Positions 7,422-15,816 of a stretch of DNA of 45,517 nt are shown here, one piece after another (within the stretch, counting starts at the first letter, position 1; every line of letters starts with the position of its first letter). The notes beneath the pieces were generated by a model. It searched no databases. It was not told where the DNA came from and was given only the letters and a program-made list of their open reading frames with translations. The DNA lies in contig JAQWFD010000031.1 of NCBI GenBank assembly GCA_028704555.1, positions 1 through 45,517 of the forward strand, written 5' to 3'. The position numbers were made by a program, and so were the translations under genes. This DNA is from Desulfobacterales bacterium (lineage in GTDB: Bacteria; Desulfobacterota; Desulfobacteria; Desulfobacterales; JAQWFD01).

Positions 7422-8967
7422 GACCTCAGATTTCAGTACCATTCTTAAAATATGTCTGTTTGCGACCGGTTGTGCAGGCATTGTAGCCGAGTTTGTTCTT
7501 TCGACTCTGGCAACCTACCTGCTCGGCAACGCCGTGTTTCAATGGACGGTTGTCATGTCCCTGATGCTTTTTGCCATGGGCATCGGCAGCCGGATCAGCC
7601 GATGGTTTCAGACCAATCTCCTTGAGTGGTTCATTACCGCAGAATTTTTTCTGTCGATTTTATGTGCCATGAGTGCCGAGCTTGCTTATGGCATGGCAGC
7701 CTATACCAACTATATCGGTCTGCTGATTTACGTTCTGTCCTTTATGGTCGGAAGCCTCATCGGCCTTGAAATTCCCCTGGTGGCCCGCCTGAATGAGTCC
7801 TGTGAGGAACTTCGGATCAATATCTCCGGGGTTATGGAAAAAGATTATTTCGGATCTCTCGTAGGGGGCCTGGTTTTTGCCTTTGTTGCGCTTCCTTATC
7901 TGGGCCTTACCTATACCCCGATCGTATTGGGAACCGTTAATTTTCTGGTTGCCTCTTTGATGTTGTTCAAATGTGCCCATCTGTTGAAAAAAAAAGCGGT
8001 TCTGTTTAGTTTTTTTTCAATCACGCTGGTGATGCTTATCTGTTTGGGGATGTTTGCCAAGCCTGTCATCCGTTACGGGGAACAGGTCAAATATAAAGAT
8101 AAAATTATTTATTCGGGGCAGAGCCTCTACCAAAAAATCGTGTTGACCCAATGGAAAAAGTATTACTGGCTTTATATCAATGGGCAGGAACAGTTTTCCA
8201 CCTTTGATGAAGAAAAATATCATGAACCGCTGGTCCATCCGGCAATGAAACTGTCCCATGATGCGACAAACGTCCTGATTGTCGGGGGCGGCGACGGACT
8301 GGCTTTGCGGGAAGTGTTCAGGCATGATCAGGTCCGGACGGTTACCCTGGTGGATCTGGATCCGGCCATGACAAACCTGGCCAAAACCCATCCGGTATTG
8401 CTTTCCATCAATCAAGGCGCCATGCTCAGCCCCAGGGTGCGTATCGTTAACGAAGATGCGGCAAAATTTATCGGAGTCGATGACAAACTTTACGGGGTAA
8501 TCATCATTGATCTGCCGGATCCGGATTCAGTAGATTTGATGCATGTGTATTCGGAAAGTTTTTACCGGATGCTTCGACGGCATTTGATACGCGGGGGGGC
8601 TCTGGTGACTCAGGCCACCAGTCCGTATTTTTCAAGAGACGCGTTTTTATGCGTGCTGAAAACTATTCGTGCGGCCGGATTTTCGGCAGTACCCTATCAC
8701 AATCAGGTCCCGACCATGGGTGAATGGGGATGGGTCATCGGTGTGAGGGATGAAGATGCCGATGAAACAACTATTAAACGTGTGCTGATGAATGAAACTT
8801 TTTCAGACATTCAAACCCGGTTTATCAATGCGGATGCCATGATATCGATGATGCTTTTCGGCAAAGGGGTCCTGGATGACGCCCGGTTTAAGGGCATCAA
8901 GGTCAATTCGGAGGCAAAGCCGGTCCTCACCCGGTACTATAAGGCAGGTTCCTGGGGAATGTACTGA
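7387..8967 (+). CDS. Membrane-anchored spermidine-synthase-like aminopropyltransferase
   Basis: Residues about 20-225 form seven or more transmembrane helices. Residues 230-500 are a spermidine-synthase fold with a strand-rich entry (YINGQEQFSTFDEEKYHE at 263-280), the SAM-binding loop GGGDG (300-304), VDLDP (322-326), and the active-site-like DLPDPD (375-380). The family would transfer aminopropyl from decarboxylated SAM to an amine, but many membrane-fused members have no proven substrate. The start is uncertain. TTG at 7387, which has GAGG upstream and overlaps the DUF350 gene by 35 bases, or GTG at 7414, are the only good options. No speD is visible nearby. Confidence 0.85.
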   Translation: MQHPLLSTGVYKTSDFSTILKICLFATGCAGIVAEFVLSTLATYLLGNAVFQWTVVMSLMLFAMGIGSRISRWFQTNLLEWFITAEFFLSILCAMSAELAYGMAAYTNYIGLLIYVLSFMVGSLIGLEIPLVARLNESCEELRINISGVMEKDYFGSLVGGLVFAFVALPYLGLTYTPIVLGTVNFLVASLMLFKCAHLLKKKAVLFSFFSITLVMLICLGMFAKPVIRYGEQVKYKDKIIYSGQSLYQKIVLTQWKKYYWLYINGQEQFSTFDEEKYHEPLVHPAMKLSHDATNVLIVGGGDGLALREVFRHDQVRTVTLVDLDPAMTNLAKTHPVLLSINQGAMLSPRVRIVNEDAAKFIGVDDKLYGVIIIDLPDPDSVDLMHVYSESFYRMLRRHLIRGGALVTQATSPYFSRDAFLCVLKTIRAAGFSAVPYHNQVPTMGEWGWVIGVRDEDADETTIKRVLMNETFSDIQTRFINADAMISMMLFGKGVLDDARFKGIKVNSEAKPVLTRYYKAGSWGMY

Positions 8968-9026
8968 ACAGTCGTTTTCCGATGCCTGCGTCGGTGTTAT
9001 ATTTAAATCATTATGTCGAATTACGG

Positions 9027-9055
9027 TTGACTAAGACAGTTAAAATTGCTATCTG
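9027..9055 (+). promoter_or_regulatory. Probable sigma-70 promoter of the thiamine locus
   Basis: TTGACT (9027-9032) and TATCTG (9050-9055) are separated by 17 bases, about 90 bases before the TPP riboswitch. The -35 box matches consensus at five of six positions and the -10 box is moderate. Confidence 0.45.
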
Positions 9056-9145
9056 AACAAATTGTAAGACAATCCGGATAACAATTAATCAGAGCGGTTC
9101 TTTTAAAGTGTGTGTATCATCATGCAATACATGATGATGTTATTT

Positions 9146-9230
9146 CGTGTTAGGGGTGCCCGTCGAATCAAACAGGCTGAGATAAAACCCTTTAACTTGA
9201 ACTGGATAATTCCAGCGTAAGGAAACACTG
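9146..9230 (+). promoter_or_regulatory. TPP riboswitch (THI element) controlling thiE-thiC-thiL
   Basis: The conserved TPP-aptamer blocks appear in order: GGGGTGCCC, GGCTGAGATaaaACCC (9175-9190), ACTTGAACTGGATAATTCCA and GCGTAAGGAAACAC. The closing P1 helix is formed by GTGTT (9147-9151) and AACAC (9224-9228). A terminator follows directly, so thiamine diphosphate binding probably switches off transcription of thiE and perhaps thiC and thiL. Confidence 0.95.
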
Positions 9231-9244
9231 AAAGCCGATAATCA

Positions 9245-9287
9245 AAAGCAGGTGTCAGCTTCCGTTTCGCTGTCGCCTGCTTTTTTT
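9245..9287 (+). terminator. Intrinsic terminator of the TPP riboswitch
   Basis: The stem AAAGCAGG (9245-9252) pairs with CCTGCTTT (9276-9283), extended inward by CAGC/GCTG. It runs into seven T residues (9281-9287). It sits between the aptamer and thiE, the standard place for the expression platform. Confidence 0.85.
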
Positions 9288-9336
9288 GTTTTGAGGGTAC
9301 CGAATTCAGCATATCATTTTTACAGGAAGATTATTT

Positions 9337-9963
9337 ATGAAACACAGATCAGCCATTTTTAACACGGACAGGAGCGATATTTATTATTTTGCAGATAATA
9401 TAGCGCTTTGCCGGCGCCTGCTCGACAGCGGGGCCAAAATCATTCAGCTCAGAGAAAAGACCATCGATGACCATGCGTTTCATGACCTTGCAAGCGAGAT
9501 GCTGGCTCTGGTCAATCGGTATGAAAATGCCGCTTTGATCATCAATGATCGTGTGGATATCGCGATGGATATCCATGCACATGGCATTCACATCGGTCAG
9601 GGAGATGAGTCCTTTCAGGAGGTTATTTCCAGGGTACCTGATGATATGGTTGTCGGCGTATCGGTCGGCAATGTCGAAGAAGCTCTGGCGGCTGAACGTT
9701 TTGGTGCAGGGTATATCGGGGCGGGCGCCATATTCCCGACGGCGTCCAAATCGGATGCCTCTGTGATCGGCATTGAAATGCTTCGCCAGATCGTAAGCTG
9801 CTCAGATATTCCGGTGGTGGCCATTGGGGGTATCACAAAAGACAATATCGTACAGGTAAGGGACGCCGGGGCTCATTATTTTGCCATGATATCTGAAGTC
9901 AATGACTCGGCGGATATTTCTGCCAGGATTAATGAACTGTTGTCGTTGATTGGATCAAGATAG
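9337..9963 (+). CDS. thiE: Thiamine-phosphate synthase
   Basis: The 208-residue TIM-barrel protein condenses HMP-diphosphate with the thiazole phosphate to give thiamine phosphate. Visible motifs include IIQLREK (35-41), LIINDRVDIA (68-77) and HGIHIGQGD (82-90), and the phosphate-binding IFPTASKS and VVAIGGI loops toward the C-terminus. AGGAAG precedes the ATG. It is the first gene behind the TPP riboswitch. The length is normal for ThiE. The 217 bases before thiC carry an imperfect inverted repeat (GGACCGCTATCGC near 9982 against GCGCTACCGGTCC-like bases near 10070). Confidence 0.95.
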   Translation: MKHRSAIFNTDRSDIYYFADNIALCRRLLDSGAKIIQLREKTIDDHAFHDLASEMLALVNRYENAALIINDRVDIAMDIHAHGIHIGQGDESFQEVISRVPDDMVVGVSVGNVEEALAAERFGAGYIGAGAIFPTASKSDASVIGIEMLRQIVSCSDIPVVAIGGITKDNIVQVRDAGAHYFAMISEVNDSADISARINELLSLIGSR

Positions 9964-10180
9964 CGCCCTGCGGGCGGACTTAGGACCGCTATCGCTTGAG
10001 GATCACTTCGTTTGAGGCAAAAGACAAGAAACAGGAAGCTTTTATCCTATAGCATTCTCAAGGGATCAACGCTACCGGTCCTCAAGTGTAGCGTTCTTCT
10101 GCATGTAACATTTTGATAAGATTAATTAAAAACGGAAATTCCTGGTCTGTAGATTTATATATCATCTGAAAGGAAATACG

Positions 10181-11488
10181 ATGAGTACAGTGATTGATGA
10201 ATTGAAACAGGGGGGTATCCCGGAGTTTGTCAGAAAAATCGCCGCGGATGAAGCCATTGATCCGCAGCAGCTCATTGACGATATCCTCAACGGCTATGTG
10301 GTGGTGTCGAGAAACAACCGTCATACGGAATTTGATCCGATCGGTATCGGCAAAGGCACACGGATCAAAGTGAATGCCAATATCGGCACCTCTCCGACGC
10401 AGTGCGATTTCAGCGATGAAATCGTGAAGGTAAAAGCCGCTATAGACAGTGGGGCGGATGCGGTCATGGATTTATCCATCGCCGGGGATATCAGCGGATT
10501 CCGGCAGGCGGTTACCAGCGAGTGCAATATTACCCTCGGTACGGTCCCCATCTATGAAGCGATGATCGGATTGGACAATCCCGCAGAGCTTACCATTGAC
10601 CGGTTTCTGGATGTAGTCAGAAAGCAGGCCGAAGAAAAAGTGGATTTTATGACCATTCATGCCGGCCTGCTTCAAAAGCATATTCCCCTGGCCGATCATC
10701 GGCAGCTGGGTGTGGTCAGCCGGGGCGGTTCCATTATGGTGAACTGGATGCGGCACCACCGGGAAGAAAGTTTTTTGTACAGGCATTTTGATGAGATTCT
10801 CAAAATCGCGTACGCGTACGACATTACCATGTCGCTTGGCGATGGGCTTCGGCCCGGATGTACGGCCGATGCCAATGATGCCGCTCAGTTCGGGGAGCTT
10901 GAAGTCCTTGGGGAGCTGGTTCAGCGTTGCCGGGATGCCAATGTGCAGGTCATGGTGGAAGGCCCGGGGCATGTGCCCCTGCATCTGATTGAAGAAAATA
11001 TCCGTAAACAGAAAACCATCTGCAATGGTGCGCCGTTTTATGTGCTGGGGCCGCTGGTCATCGATTACGCGGCCGGGTATGATCATATCGCCGGTGCGAT
11101 CGGGGGCGCGCTGGCTGCCTATTTTGGTGCTGATTTTCTCTGTTACCTTACGCCGGCTGAGCATTTGAGACTGCCGGATATAGATGATGTCCGGGAAGGG
11201 GTGATCGCTTCAAAAATCGCGGCCGCTGCCGTGGATTTAAGCCGGAAAAACAAGAAAGAGGTTCAGAGAAATCTGGAAATCTCACAGGCCAGAAAGGATT
11301 TTAACTGGGACGCTCAGCAGAAATTATCCATTGACCCGGTAAAATTCGAAGCGTATGTGGATAAGGTGAAACTGGATGAGAGCAAAAACGAAGAGCACGC
11401 CTGCTCCATGTGCGGTCAGTGGTGTGCGATCCGGAGAGCCAGAGAAAATCAGGGCGGGTCAGATTCGGGGAAACAACATGTATATTAA
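10181..11488 (+). CDS. thiC: Phosphomethylpyrimidine synthase (short form)
   Basis: This radical-SAM-type enzyme turns 5-aminoimidazole ribotide into HMP phosphate. The 435-residue product is the short form, lacking the long N-terminal extension of E. coli ThiC. Recognisable blocks include RNNRHTEFDPIGIGKG, GTVPIYEA, FMTIHAGLL, SRGGSIMVNWM, SLGDGLRPGC, MVEGPGHVPLH and GPLVIDYAAGYDHIAGAIGG. The C-terminal cluster ligands read CSMCGQWC, so the spacing is C-x2-C-x3-C rather than the C-x2-C-x4-C of long forms. AAAGGAAA lies before the ATG. The end overlaps thiL by 11 bases, implying translational coupling. Confidence 0.95.
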   Translation: MSTVIDELKQGGIPEFVRKIAADEAIDPQQLIDDILNGYVVVSRNNRHTEFDPIGIGKGTRIKVNANIGTSPTQCDFSDEIVKVKAAIDSGADAVMDLSIAGDISGFRQAVTSECNITLGTVPIYEAMIGLDNPAELTIDRFLDVVRKQAEEKVDFMTIHAGLLQKHIPLADHRQLGVVSRGGSIMVNWMRHHREESFLYRHFDEILKIAYAYDITMSLGDGLRPGCTADANDAAQFGELEVLGELVQRCRDANVQVMVEGPGHVPLHLIEENIRKQKTICNGAPFYVLGPLVIDYAAGYDHIAGAIGGALAAYFGADFLCYLTPAEHLRLPDIDDVREGVIASKIAAAAVDLSRKNKKEVQRNLEISQARKDFNWDAQQKLSIDPVKFEAYVDKVKLDESKNEEHACSMCGQWCAIRRARENQGGSDSGKQHVY

Positions 11489-12473
11489 GGATATCGGTGG
11501 AGAATTTGCTTTAATCGGCCGACTGGCGCATATGGTTCCGGTTGACCATGACCAGGTGGTTGTGGGAATCGGAGATGATGCGGCCGTTTTAAAATCGGGC
11601 AATGATCCGGACCAGTATATTCTGGTAACGACCGATACGCTTGTGGCAGACGATCATTTCAAGCTTTCGTGGGCCCGGCCGGATCAGATCGGCATCAAAG
11701 CGGCCGAATGCAATATCAGTGATATCGCCGCCATGGGCGGGACGCCGGTCTGCCTGTTTGTATCCCTGGTGCTGACACCCCGGACAACCGTACAGTGGGT
11801 GGAGCAACTCTACAGTGGCCTGGCCGAATCATGCCGGAATCATCATGCGGTGATTGCCGGAGGCGATACCACCCATGGATCGGTGATTACGATCGGTATA
11901 ACGGTGCTGGGAACGGTGCCGCGTGAGCATCTTTGTTTGCGAAGTCATGCCAGGGCCGGAGATCTTCTGGCGGTTACCGGCATGCTGGGCGCTTCCGGGG
12001 CCGGGCTCAGGCTGCTGACGGAACAAAAACCGGTTTCCCCTTATTTGATGGAAAAGCATCTGACCCCTCGATGCCGGATGGATGCCGCCCGTCATCTGGC
12101 GCCCATTGTCCATGCAATGATCGATATCAGTGACGGACTGGCATCGGAAGTAAATCATATCTGCAACCGGAGTAATGTGGGGGCGTGTGTGTATGCGGAT
12201 CAGATTCCTCTGCATCCGGATGTGATCGAAGCCGGGAAAACACTGGGTGTAAATCCGGTGGAGTTTGCGTTAAACGGCGGCGAAGATTTTGAGCTGCTCT
12301 TTACCGTTTCTCCGGATAACGTGGACCGACTGGATCGGACCGGGGTAAAATATCATGTGGTGGGAAAGATCAGGCCTGCCAGCGAGGGCCGGTTTCTTGT
12401 TGACCCCTCACAGAAACCCGTCGTGCTGAAGGGCGGGTATAATCATTTTAATGACACCCGGCCGCAATCCTGA
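11478..12473 (+). CDS. thiL: Thiamine-monophosphate kinase
   Basis: The 331-residue enzyme phosphorylates thiamine phosphate to thiamine diphosphate, the last step of the pathway. The ATG at 11478 is chosen because GGGGAAA lies just upstream and it gives the family start. The open frame extends further 5' inside thiC. Motifs are VVGIGDDAAVL, TTDTLVADDHF, KAAECNISDIAAMGG, AGGDTTHGS, ISDGLASEVNHI and ALNGGEDFELLF, in the order expected for the PurM/ThiL ATP-binding superfamily. With thiE and thiC it makes a three-gene set. The thiazole branch (thiG, thiS, thiH) and thiD are not in the window. Confidence 0.95.
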   Translation: MYIKDIGGEFALIGRLAHMVPVDHDQVVVGIGDDAAVLKSGNDPDQYILVTTDTLVADDHFKLSWARPDQIGIKAAECNISDIAAMGGTPVCLFVSLVLTPRTTVQWVEQLYSGLAESCRNHHAVIAGGDTTHGSVITIGITVLGTVPREHLCLRSHARAGDLLAVTGMLGASGAGLRLLTEQKPVSPYLMEKHLTPRCRMDAARHLAPIVHAMIDISDGLASEVNHICNRSNVGACVYADQIPLHPDVIEAGKTLGVNPVEFALNGGEDFELLFTVSPDNVDRLDRTGVKYHVVGKIRPASEGRFLVDPSQKPVVLKGGYNHFNDTRPQS

Positions 12474-12530
12474 GGGGCACCTATCAACGGGCGGATCAAG
12501 ATCAAAATATCTGAAGACAAAAACGATCTG

Positions 12531-12763
12531 ACGCGGGCCGTGCCCGCAACCCGATTTCCATGGAGTTGCCGTTACAAAAACTCTTTAATTTTATACCGCC
12601 CGTTTGCTTCGCTCTCTCGAGGCATAGAGATCTCAGAGACCAAAACCACCGTTTCGAGGCTCTGCGTTCTGCGCGTCTCGAGCGAAGCGGGCGGTAACTA
12701 TAACGGGAAAAATTTTGTTTTTTTGACAGAGTTTAAGGAATAAGGCCCCTAAAGGGGCTCACT
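12531..12763. repeat. 233-bp intergenic repeat, uninterrupted copy
   Basis: It starts with a GCGGGC/GCCCGC hairpin and contains an imperfect inverted pair, TACCGCCCG (12594-12602) against CGGGCGGTA (about 12688-12697). It ends in a GCCCC/GGGGC hairpin (12743-12756). A second copy at 43121-43525 is the same length once a 172-bp insertion is removed. The 67-residue frame crossing it is not a gene. The repeat fills most of the thiL-to-DUF2156 gap, and its last hairpin may end transcription of both convergent genes. Confidence 0.8.
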
Positions 12764-12778
12764 GTTCCGGGGCTCATG

Positions 12779-13666
12779 TCACGACTCCCGGATGACTACC
12801 CGGAATTTATGGACAAAGCCAGCTGGCACGTAAGATAACTTGGCCTTTCGCAGGCCCGGATCGCCAAGGTCCTGTTCCCGGTTGACGAAGGAAAAAGGAT
12901 GGTTCGAGTGCTCCAGGAACATCTGGTTGATGGCCTGATAGGCGCCCTTGTAATTTGGATCGGCTTTTTCAAAATGAATTAGAACCGTATCGTCCGTTAA
13001 CCGTTCGGCTACCGTATAGGCGATGATTGTGTTGCCGGTTGAAATACACCCGCCGGCAATCCCTTCAAATATTTCCCAGTGGGTTAACACGCGTTCAATG
13101 GCCCTGTTTTCAGCCGCCAGCGTATCCGAGGATTCGCAATCTCTCCAGGTACACCAGTCCTGTTGCATCTGCCTGGTCAGTTCGATGGTTTCAGTATCTA
13201 TCTTCCGGTATGTAAAATCGTATCCTTTTTTGAACTGGTTCAGCAGGTTTTTTTTCTTGTGCAGTTTGCTGCCTTTAAGTTCAATCAGTTCGTCTGACAG
13301 ATAAAGGTAATCCCAGTGGTCTCTGGTATCCTCAATTGCCAGGGCGGTCGGGAGACGGTTTTCCCAGAGCCGAACCAATTGATCCGGCATGCGGGTAAAC
13401 AGTGCAGGCCTTTTTATATTCCGATCGATGCATGCCTGCCAGTCAATGTCTTCCCATGGGCCAACCGGCGGCCAGTAACAGGCTTCGGGGCGGGTTTGTC
13501 TGATCCATACCAGGTTTTCGTCACGGGCCCAGACAAGTCCGTATTCTTCTGCCCATGCCCAGAGATTGATGAAACTGATATCTGAAAATTTTATAGGGCA
13601 CAGCGCCAGCAGATTCATGTAGTCTTTCTGCTGGCGCAGGTCGATTGCTTTGAATTCAAGTTCCAT
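12779..13666 (-). CDS. DUF2156 / LPG_synthase_C family protein (GNAT-like)
   Basis: The 295-residue protein matches the DUF2156 family, related to the acyl- or aminoacyl-transfer domain of MprF and to FemX-like GNAT folds. Typical features are the opening CPIKFSDISFINLWAW (23-38), LYLSDELIELKGSKLHKKKN (119-138), the AYTVAERL strand, and the ending FSFVNREQDLGDPGLRKAKLSY-type block, which is the family hallmark. It probably modifies a lipid or peptide through an aminoacyl or acyl donor, but the substrate is unknown. The start codon lies only 13 bases after the stop of the glycerate-kinase remnant upstream, so it may once have been coupled to that gene. Confidence 0.8.
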   Translation of the reverse strand: MELEFKAIDLRQQKDYMNLLALCPIKFSDISFINLWAWAEEYGLVWARDENLVWIRQTRPEACYWPPVGPWEDIDWQACIDRNIKRPALFTRMPDQLVRLWENRLPTALAIEDTRDHWDYLYLSDELIELKGSKLHKKKNLLNQFKKGYDFTYRKIDTETIELTRQMQQDWCTWRDCESSDTLAAENRAIERVLTHWEIFEGIAGGCISTGNTIIAYTVAERLTDDTVLIHFEKADPNYKGAYQAINQMFLEHSNHPFSFVNREQDLGDPGLRKAKLSYVPAGFVHKFRVVIRES

Positions 13667-13679
13667 GCCGGTTCAGGCC

Positions 13680-13979
13680 TCATCGGATAATCATGATGTG
13701 AAGATTTATGACATTGGTATGGGTCGGTCCCGTGATCAGCAAATCACCCAGGCGTTTGAAAAAATGATAGGTATCGTTGTCGGATAGAAATTTGCCGGCT
13801 GACAGTTTCATCTGCCGGGCTCTGGAAACGGCGGGGTTGCCAGCAAATGCGCCTGCAGCATCTGTCGGTCGATTCGTACCATCTGTTCCTCCGCTGAGGA
13901 TGACAATACGTTTCGTACCATCGATATCAGTGGCTGCTGCCAGAGTAAATTCCTGGTTTCTGATACAGGGATAGAAAAA
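13680..13979 (-). pseudogene. C-terminal remnant of a MOFRL-family glycerate 2-kinase
   Basis: Between an in-frame TGA (13980-13982) and a stop at 13680-13682, the minus strand encodes about 99 residues. They contain RNQEFTLAAA, LSGGTDGTNRPTDAAGAF, DNDTYHFFKRLGDLLITGPT and TNV. These are the closing motifs of the MOFRL domain of type I glycerate 2-kinases (GckA/TtuD). About 320 upstream residues, including the nucleotide-binding part, are missing. The preceding 150-residue gene ends ten bases earlier. This is best read as a truncated pseudogene. The motifs are still clean, so the loss may be recent or the tail may be retained. Confidence 0.75.
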
Positions 13980-13989
13980 TCAACCCGTT

Positions 13990-14439
13990 TTAATCTACAT
14001 AATCCCCCCGTTGAAACTTTATTTGTTCCAGTTTCGTCTCCATAAGCAGATGGTCTAACAGTTGCTTCAGCTGAGGTGGACATGTATCGCTGTCAACATA
14101 TATTGAGTGAAGGGATTCAGCCTGATTCACGAGATTTCTCAGGGTTGGTTCAATTTCTTTCAGGTTGGTTTCAGGATCGTTCAGCTGACGGATGTAGGAA
14201 TCAAACAGATCCAGCGTCGTGTCCGTTGCACTTTTGAAGGCACGGGCATCGGAGTTAATCGTGCCTGGGGTATGAACTGAACTGATTTCCGGCAGAGTGC
14301 CTGCTGAAGGGGTGACAGGAATCTGCTCCGCGGAAGTGTACTGCTGAAGGAGGTCGTGAAATCCGGCGCTCCGGGAGTGACGGATTTTAGTGCAGGTGGG
14401 CCTGGCCGATGACAGATGCTCAGGCGAAATGATTTTCAT
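13990..14439 (-). CDS. Hypothetical protein, 149 residues
   Basis: GGAG stands ten bases before the ATG. The N-terminal third is Ser/Thr/Pro-rich and looks disordered. The C-terminal two thirds look helical: ATDTTLDLFDSYIRQLND and KEIEPTLRNLVNQAESLH, then a polar end with LLDHLLMETKLEQIKFQRG. There is no signal peptide or membrane segment. This shape, a disordered start followed by a helical end, resembles small regulatory or secretion-partner proteins. I do not recognise a family. It lies divergent from the AlgH gene. Confidence 0.65.
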   Translation of the reverse strand: MKIISPEHLSSARPTCTKIRHSRSAGFHDLLQQYTSAEQIPVTPSAGTLPEISSVHTPGTINSDARAFKSATDTTLDLFDSYIRQLNDPETNLKEIEPTLRNLVNQAESLHSIYVDSDTCPPQLKQLLDHLLMETKLEQIKFQRGDYVD

Positions 14440-14728
14440 AATGCGGTTGCTCCTGCAGGGGGAATGTATTACTGTTTTTATCGATAACGTTGTTGAAATA
14501 TAATGAACAGTAACGTAGGCTATTCGTTTTATGGGTATGTATGTTCAGAATATTTTAAATGCCTTCTGAAAAAACAATAAATAATATATATTATTGAACA
14601 ACGGGCTTTGTCAAAAGATTTGTCAAAAATAAGCCTGGAAACGTGGTATGGATTTGCAGGCGCCGGGAAAAAAGCCGGGTTACGTTGAAACCATCAAAAT
14701 TCAACCCCATTCTCCGTTTGAGGAAATT

Positions 14729-15298
14729 ATGAAATCAACTTATCTTGAGACGCTCAAGGGGCAATTCCTGATTGCGATGCCCAAGCTGACGGATCCAAAT
14801 TTTTACAGAACCGTGACATGTGTATGCGAGCATACCGCGCAGGGTGCCCTGGGTATTGTCGTCAATCGTGTTCATTCCTATTTGACTGTAAAGCAAATAT
14901 TTGAAGAATTTAATCTTCCGGCAGTCTCAGGCACGGAGCGTACCCCGGTATATATCGGTGGCCCGGTTCATATGAATGAGGTGTTTGTCCTTCACGGCCC
15001 GCCTTTTGGCTGGAATGGGTGCTTGAATGTTACACCGTCTCTTGCCATGAGCAATACAAATGATGTTATCGAGGCGATATCAAAAGGCGAGGGGCCGCAG
15101 TCCTATATCTTCTGCCTGGGCTGTGCAGGTTGGGGTCCGGGGCAGATAGAAGATGAAATGAAACAAAATTCTTGGTTGACGTGCGATGTAACCGAGGAAA
15201 TAATTTTTCGTGTTTCAAAAGAAAACAGATGGGATGCGGCTCTCAAAACCGTAGGGGTCGATCCATTGCTTCTTTCAGATAGTGCAGGCCGCGCATAA
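14729..15298 (+). CDS. AlgH/YqgE family protein (DUF179)
   Basis: The frame opens at 14648, but the ATG at 14729 has GAGGAAATT directly upstream and gives the family start, LKGQFLIAMPKL. From there the product has 189 residues, matching YqgE (187). Motifs are NFYRTVTCVCEH, GALGIVVNR, PVYIGGPV and FCLGCAGWGPGQIEDEMKQN, the last being the typical (G/A)xxGWxxGQLExE segment. The family is widespread with no firmly settled function. It has been linked to alginate regulation in Pseudomonas. It stands alone here. Confidence 0.9.
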   Translation: MKSTYLETLKGQFLIAMPKLTDPNFYRTVTCVCEHTAQGALGIVVNRVHSYLTVKQIFEEFNLPAVSGTERTPVYIGGPVHMNEVFVLHGPPFGWNGCLNVTPSLAMSNTNDVIEAISKGEGPQSYIFCLGCAGWGPGQIEDEMKQNSWLTCDVTEEIIFRVSKENRWDAALKTVGVDPLLLSDSAGRA

Positions 15299-15344
15299 TC
15301 AATATAAGCAAAGAAAATGGGGAGTTAGTTGTCATGATTGACTG

Positions 15345-15506
15345 CTATAATTCTCCTTGTTCAGCTGTTTCCTTGTTTTTGGATTTGGGTTTGCGCTTTT
15401 TCAGACACACTTTGTCTTTTCTGACAAAAGCGCAAAGCTTTGGATTGTAATATTCTTTGCAATTCAAGGGGTTATATAACGGGCATTCAGGATGTTTTTC
15501 GGACAT
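15345..15506 (-). CDS. Small four-cysteine protein, 53 residues
   Basis: The ATG at 15504-15506 follows GGAGAA at nine bases, and the frame ends at TAG 15345-15347. The product begins MSEKHPECPLYNPLNCKEYY. It has cysteines at 8, 16, 25 and 34 (spacing x7, x8, x8) and a very basic tail (CLKKRKPKSKNK). The spacing could hold a metal or small cluster. I know no named family. The strong ribosome site and even cysteine spacing make a real gene likely. Confidence 0.65.
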   Translation of the reverse strand: MSEKHPECPLYNPLNCKEYYNPKLCAFVRKDKVCLKKRKPKSKNKETAEQGEL

Positions 15507-15816
15507 TTTTATAATTTCTCCTTAAAAAAATTCCTTTCTTTTTCAGAATATCTCCCCTTAATGAAAACATATGATCTGAAAAAAATGGCTGGCTTGTGTT
15601 CTGAATAAAGCATCATATTTTATATGATGCCAATATTATTTGTTGTCGTAATTTAAAAATCCAATGACCCTGAGGCTTAAGCAGACATAATAAATAGCAA
15701 ATTTTATTTACCTATAGCATAAAAGGATTGAATTTACAAGGCACCAGTCCATAAATCAGGGAAACAGTGGGTTGCTCAGACGTGTATGTTGATTTTTACT
15801 CGATGATAAGGCCGGG
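15507..15816. other. A/T-rich intergenic stretch with a small hairpin
   Basis: Apart from a perfect 9-bp hairpin (GCATCATAT at 15610-15618 and ATATGATGC at 15622-15630), I see no gene, repeat copy or clear promoter. The hairpin lacks a T-run and could be an operator or weak attenuator. Confidence 0.4.

Noticed and set aside
12540..12743. 67-residue plus-strand frame
   Set aside because: It is the 233-bp repeat read in one frame. The second copy is broken by an insertion.
13808..14083. 91-residue minus-strand frame
   Set aside because: It is out of frame with the MOFRL remnant, which gives a much better family match, and overlaps the end of the 149-residue gene.
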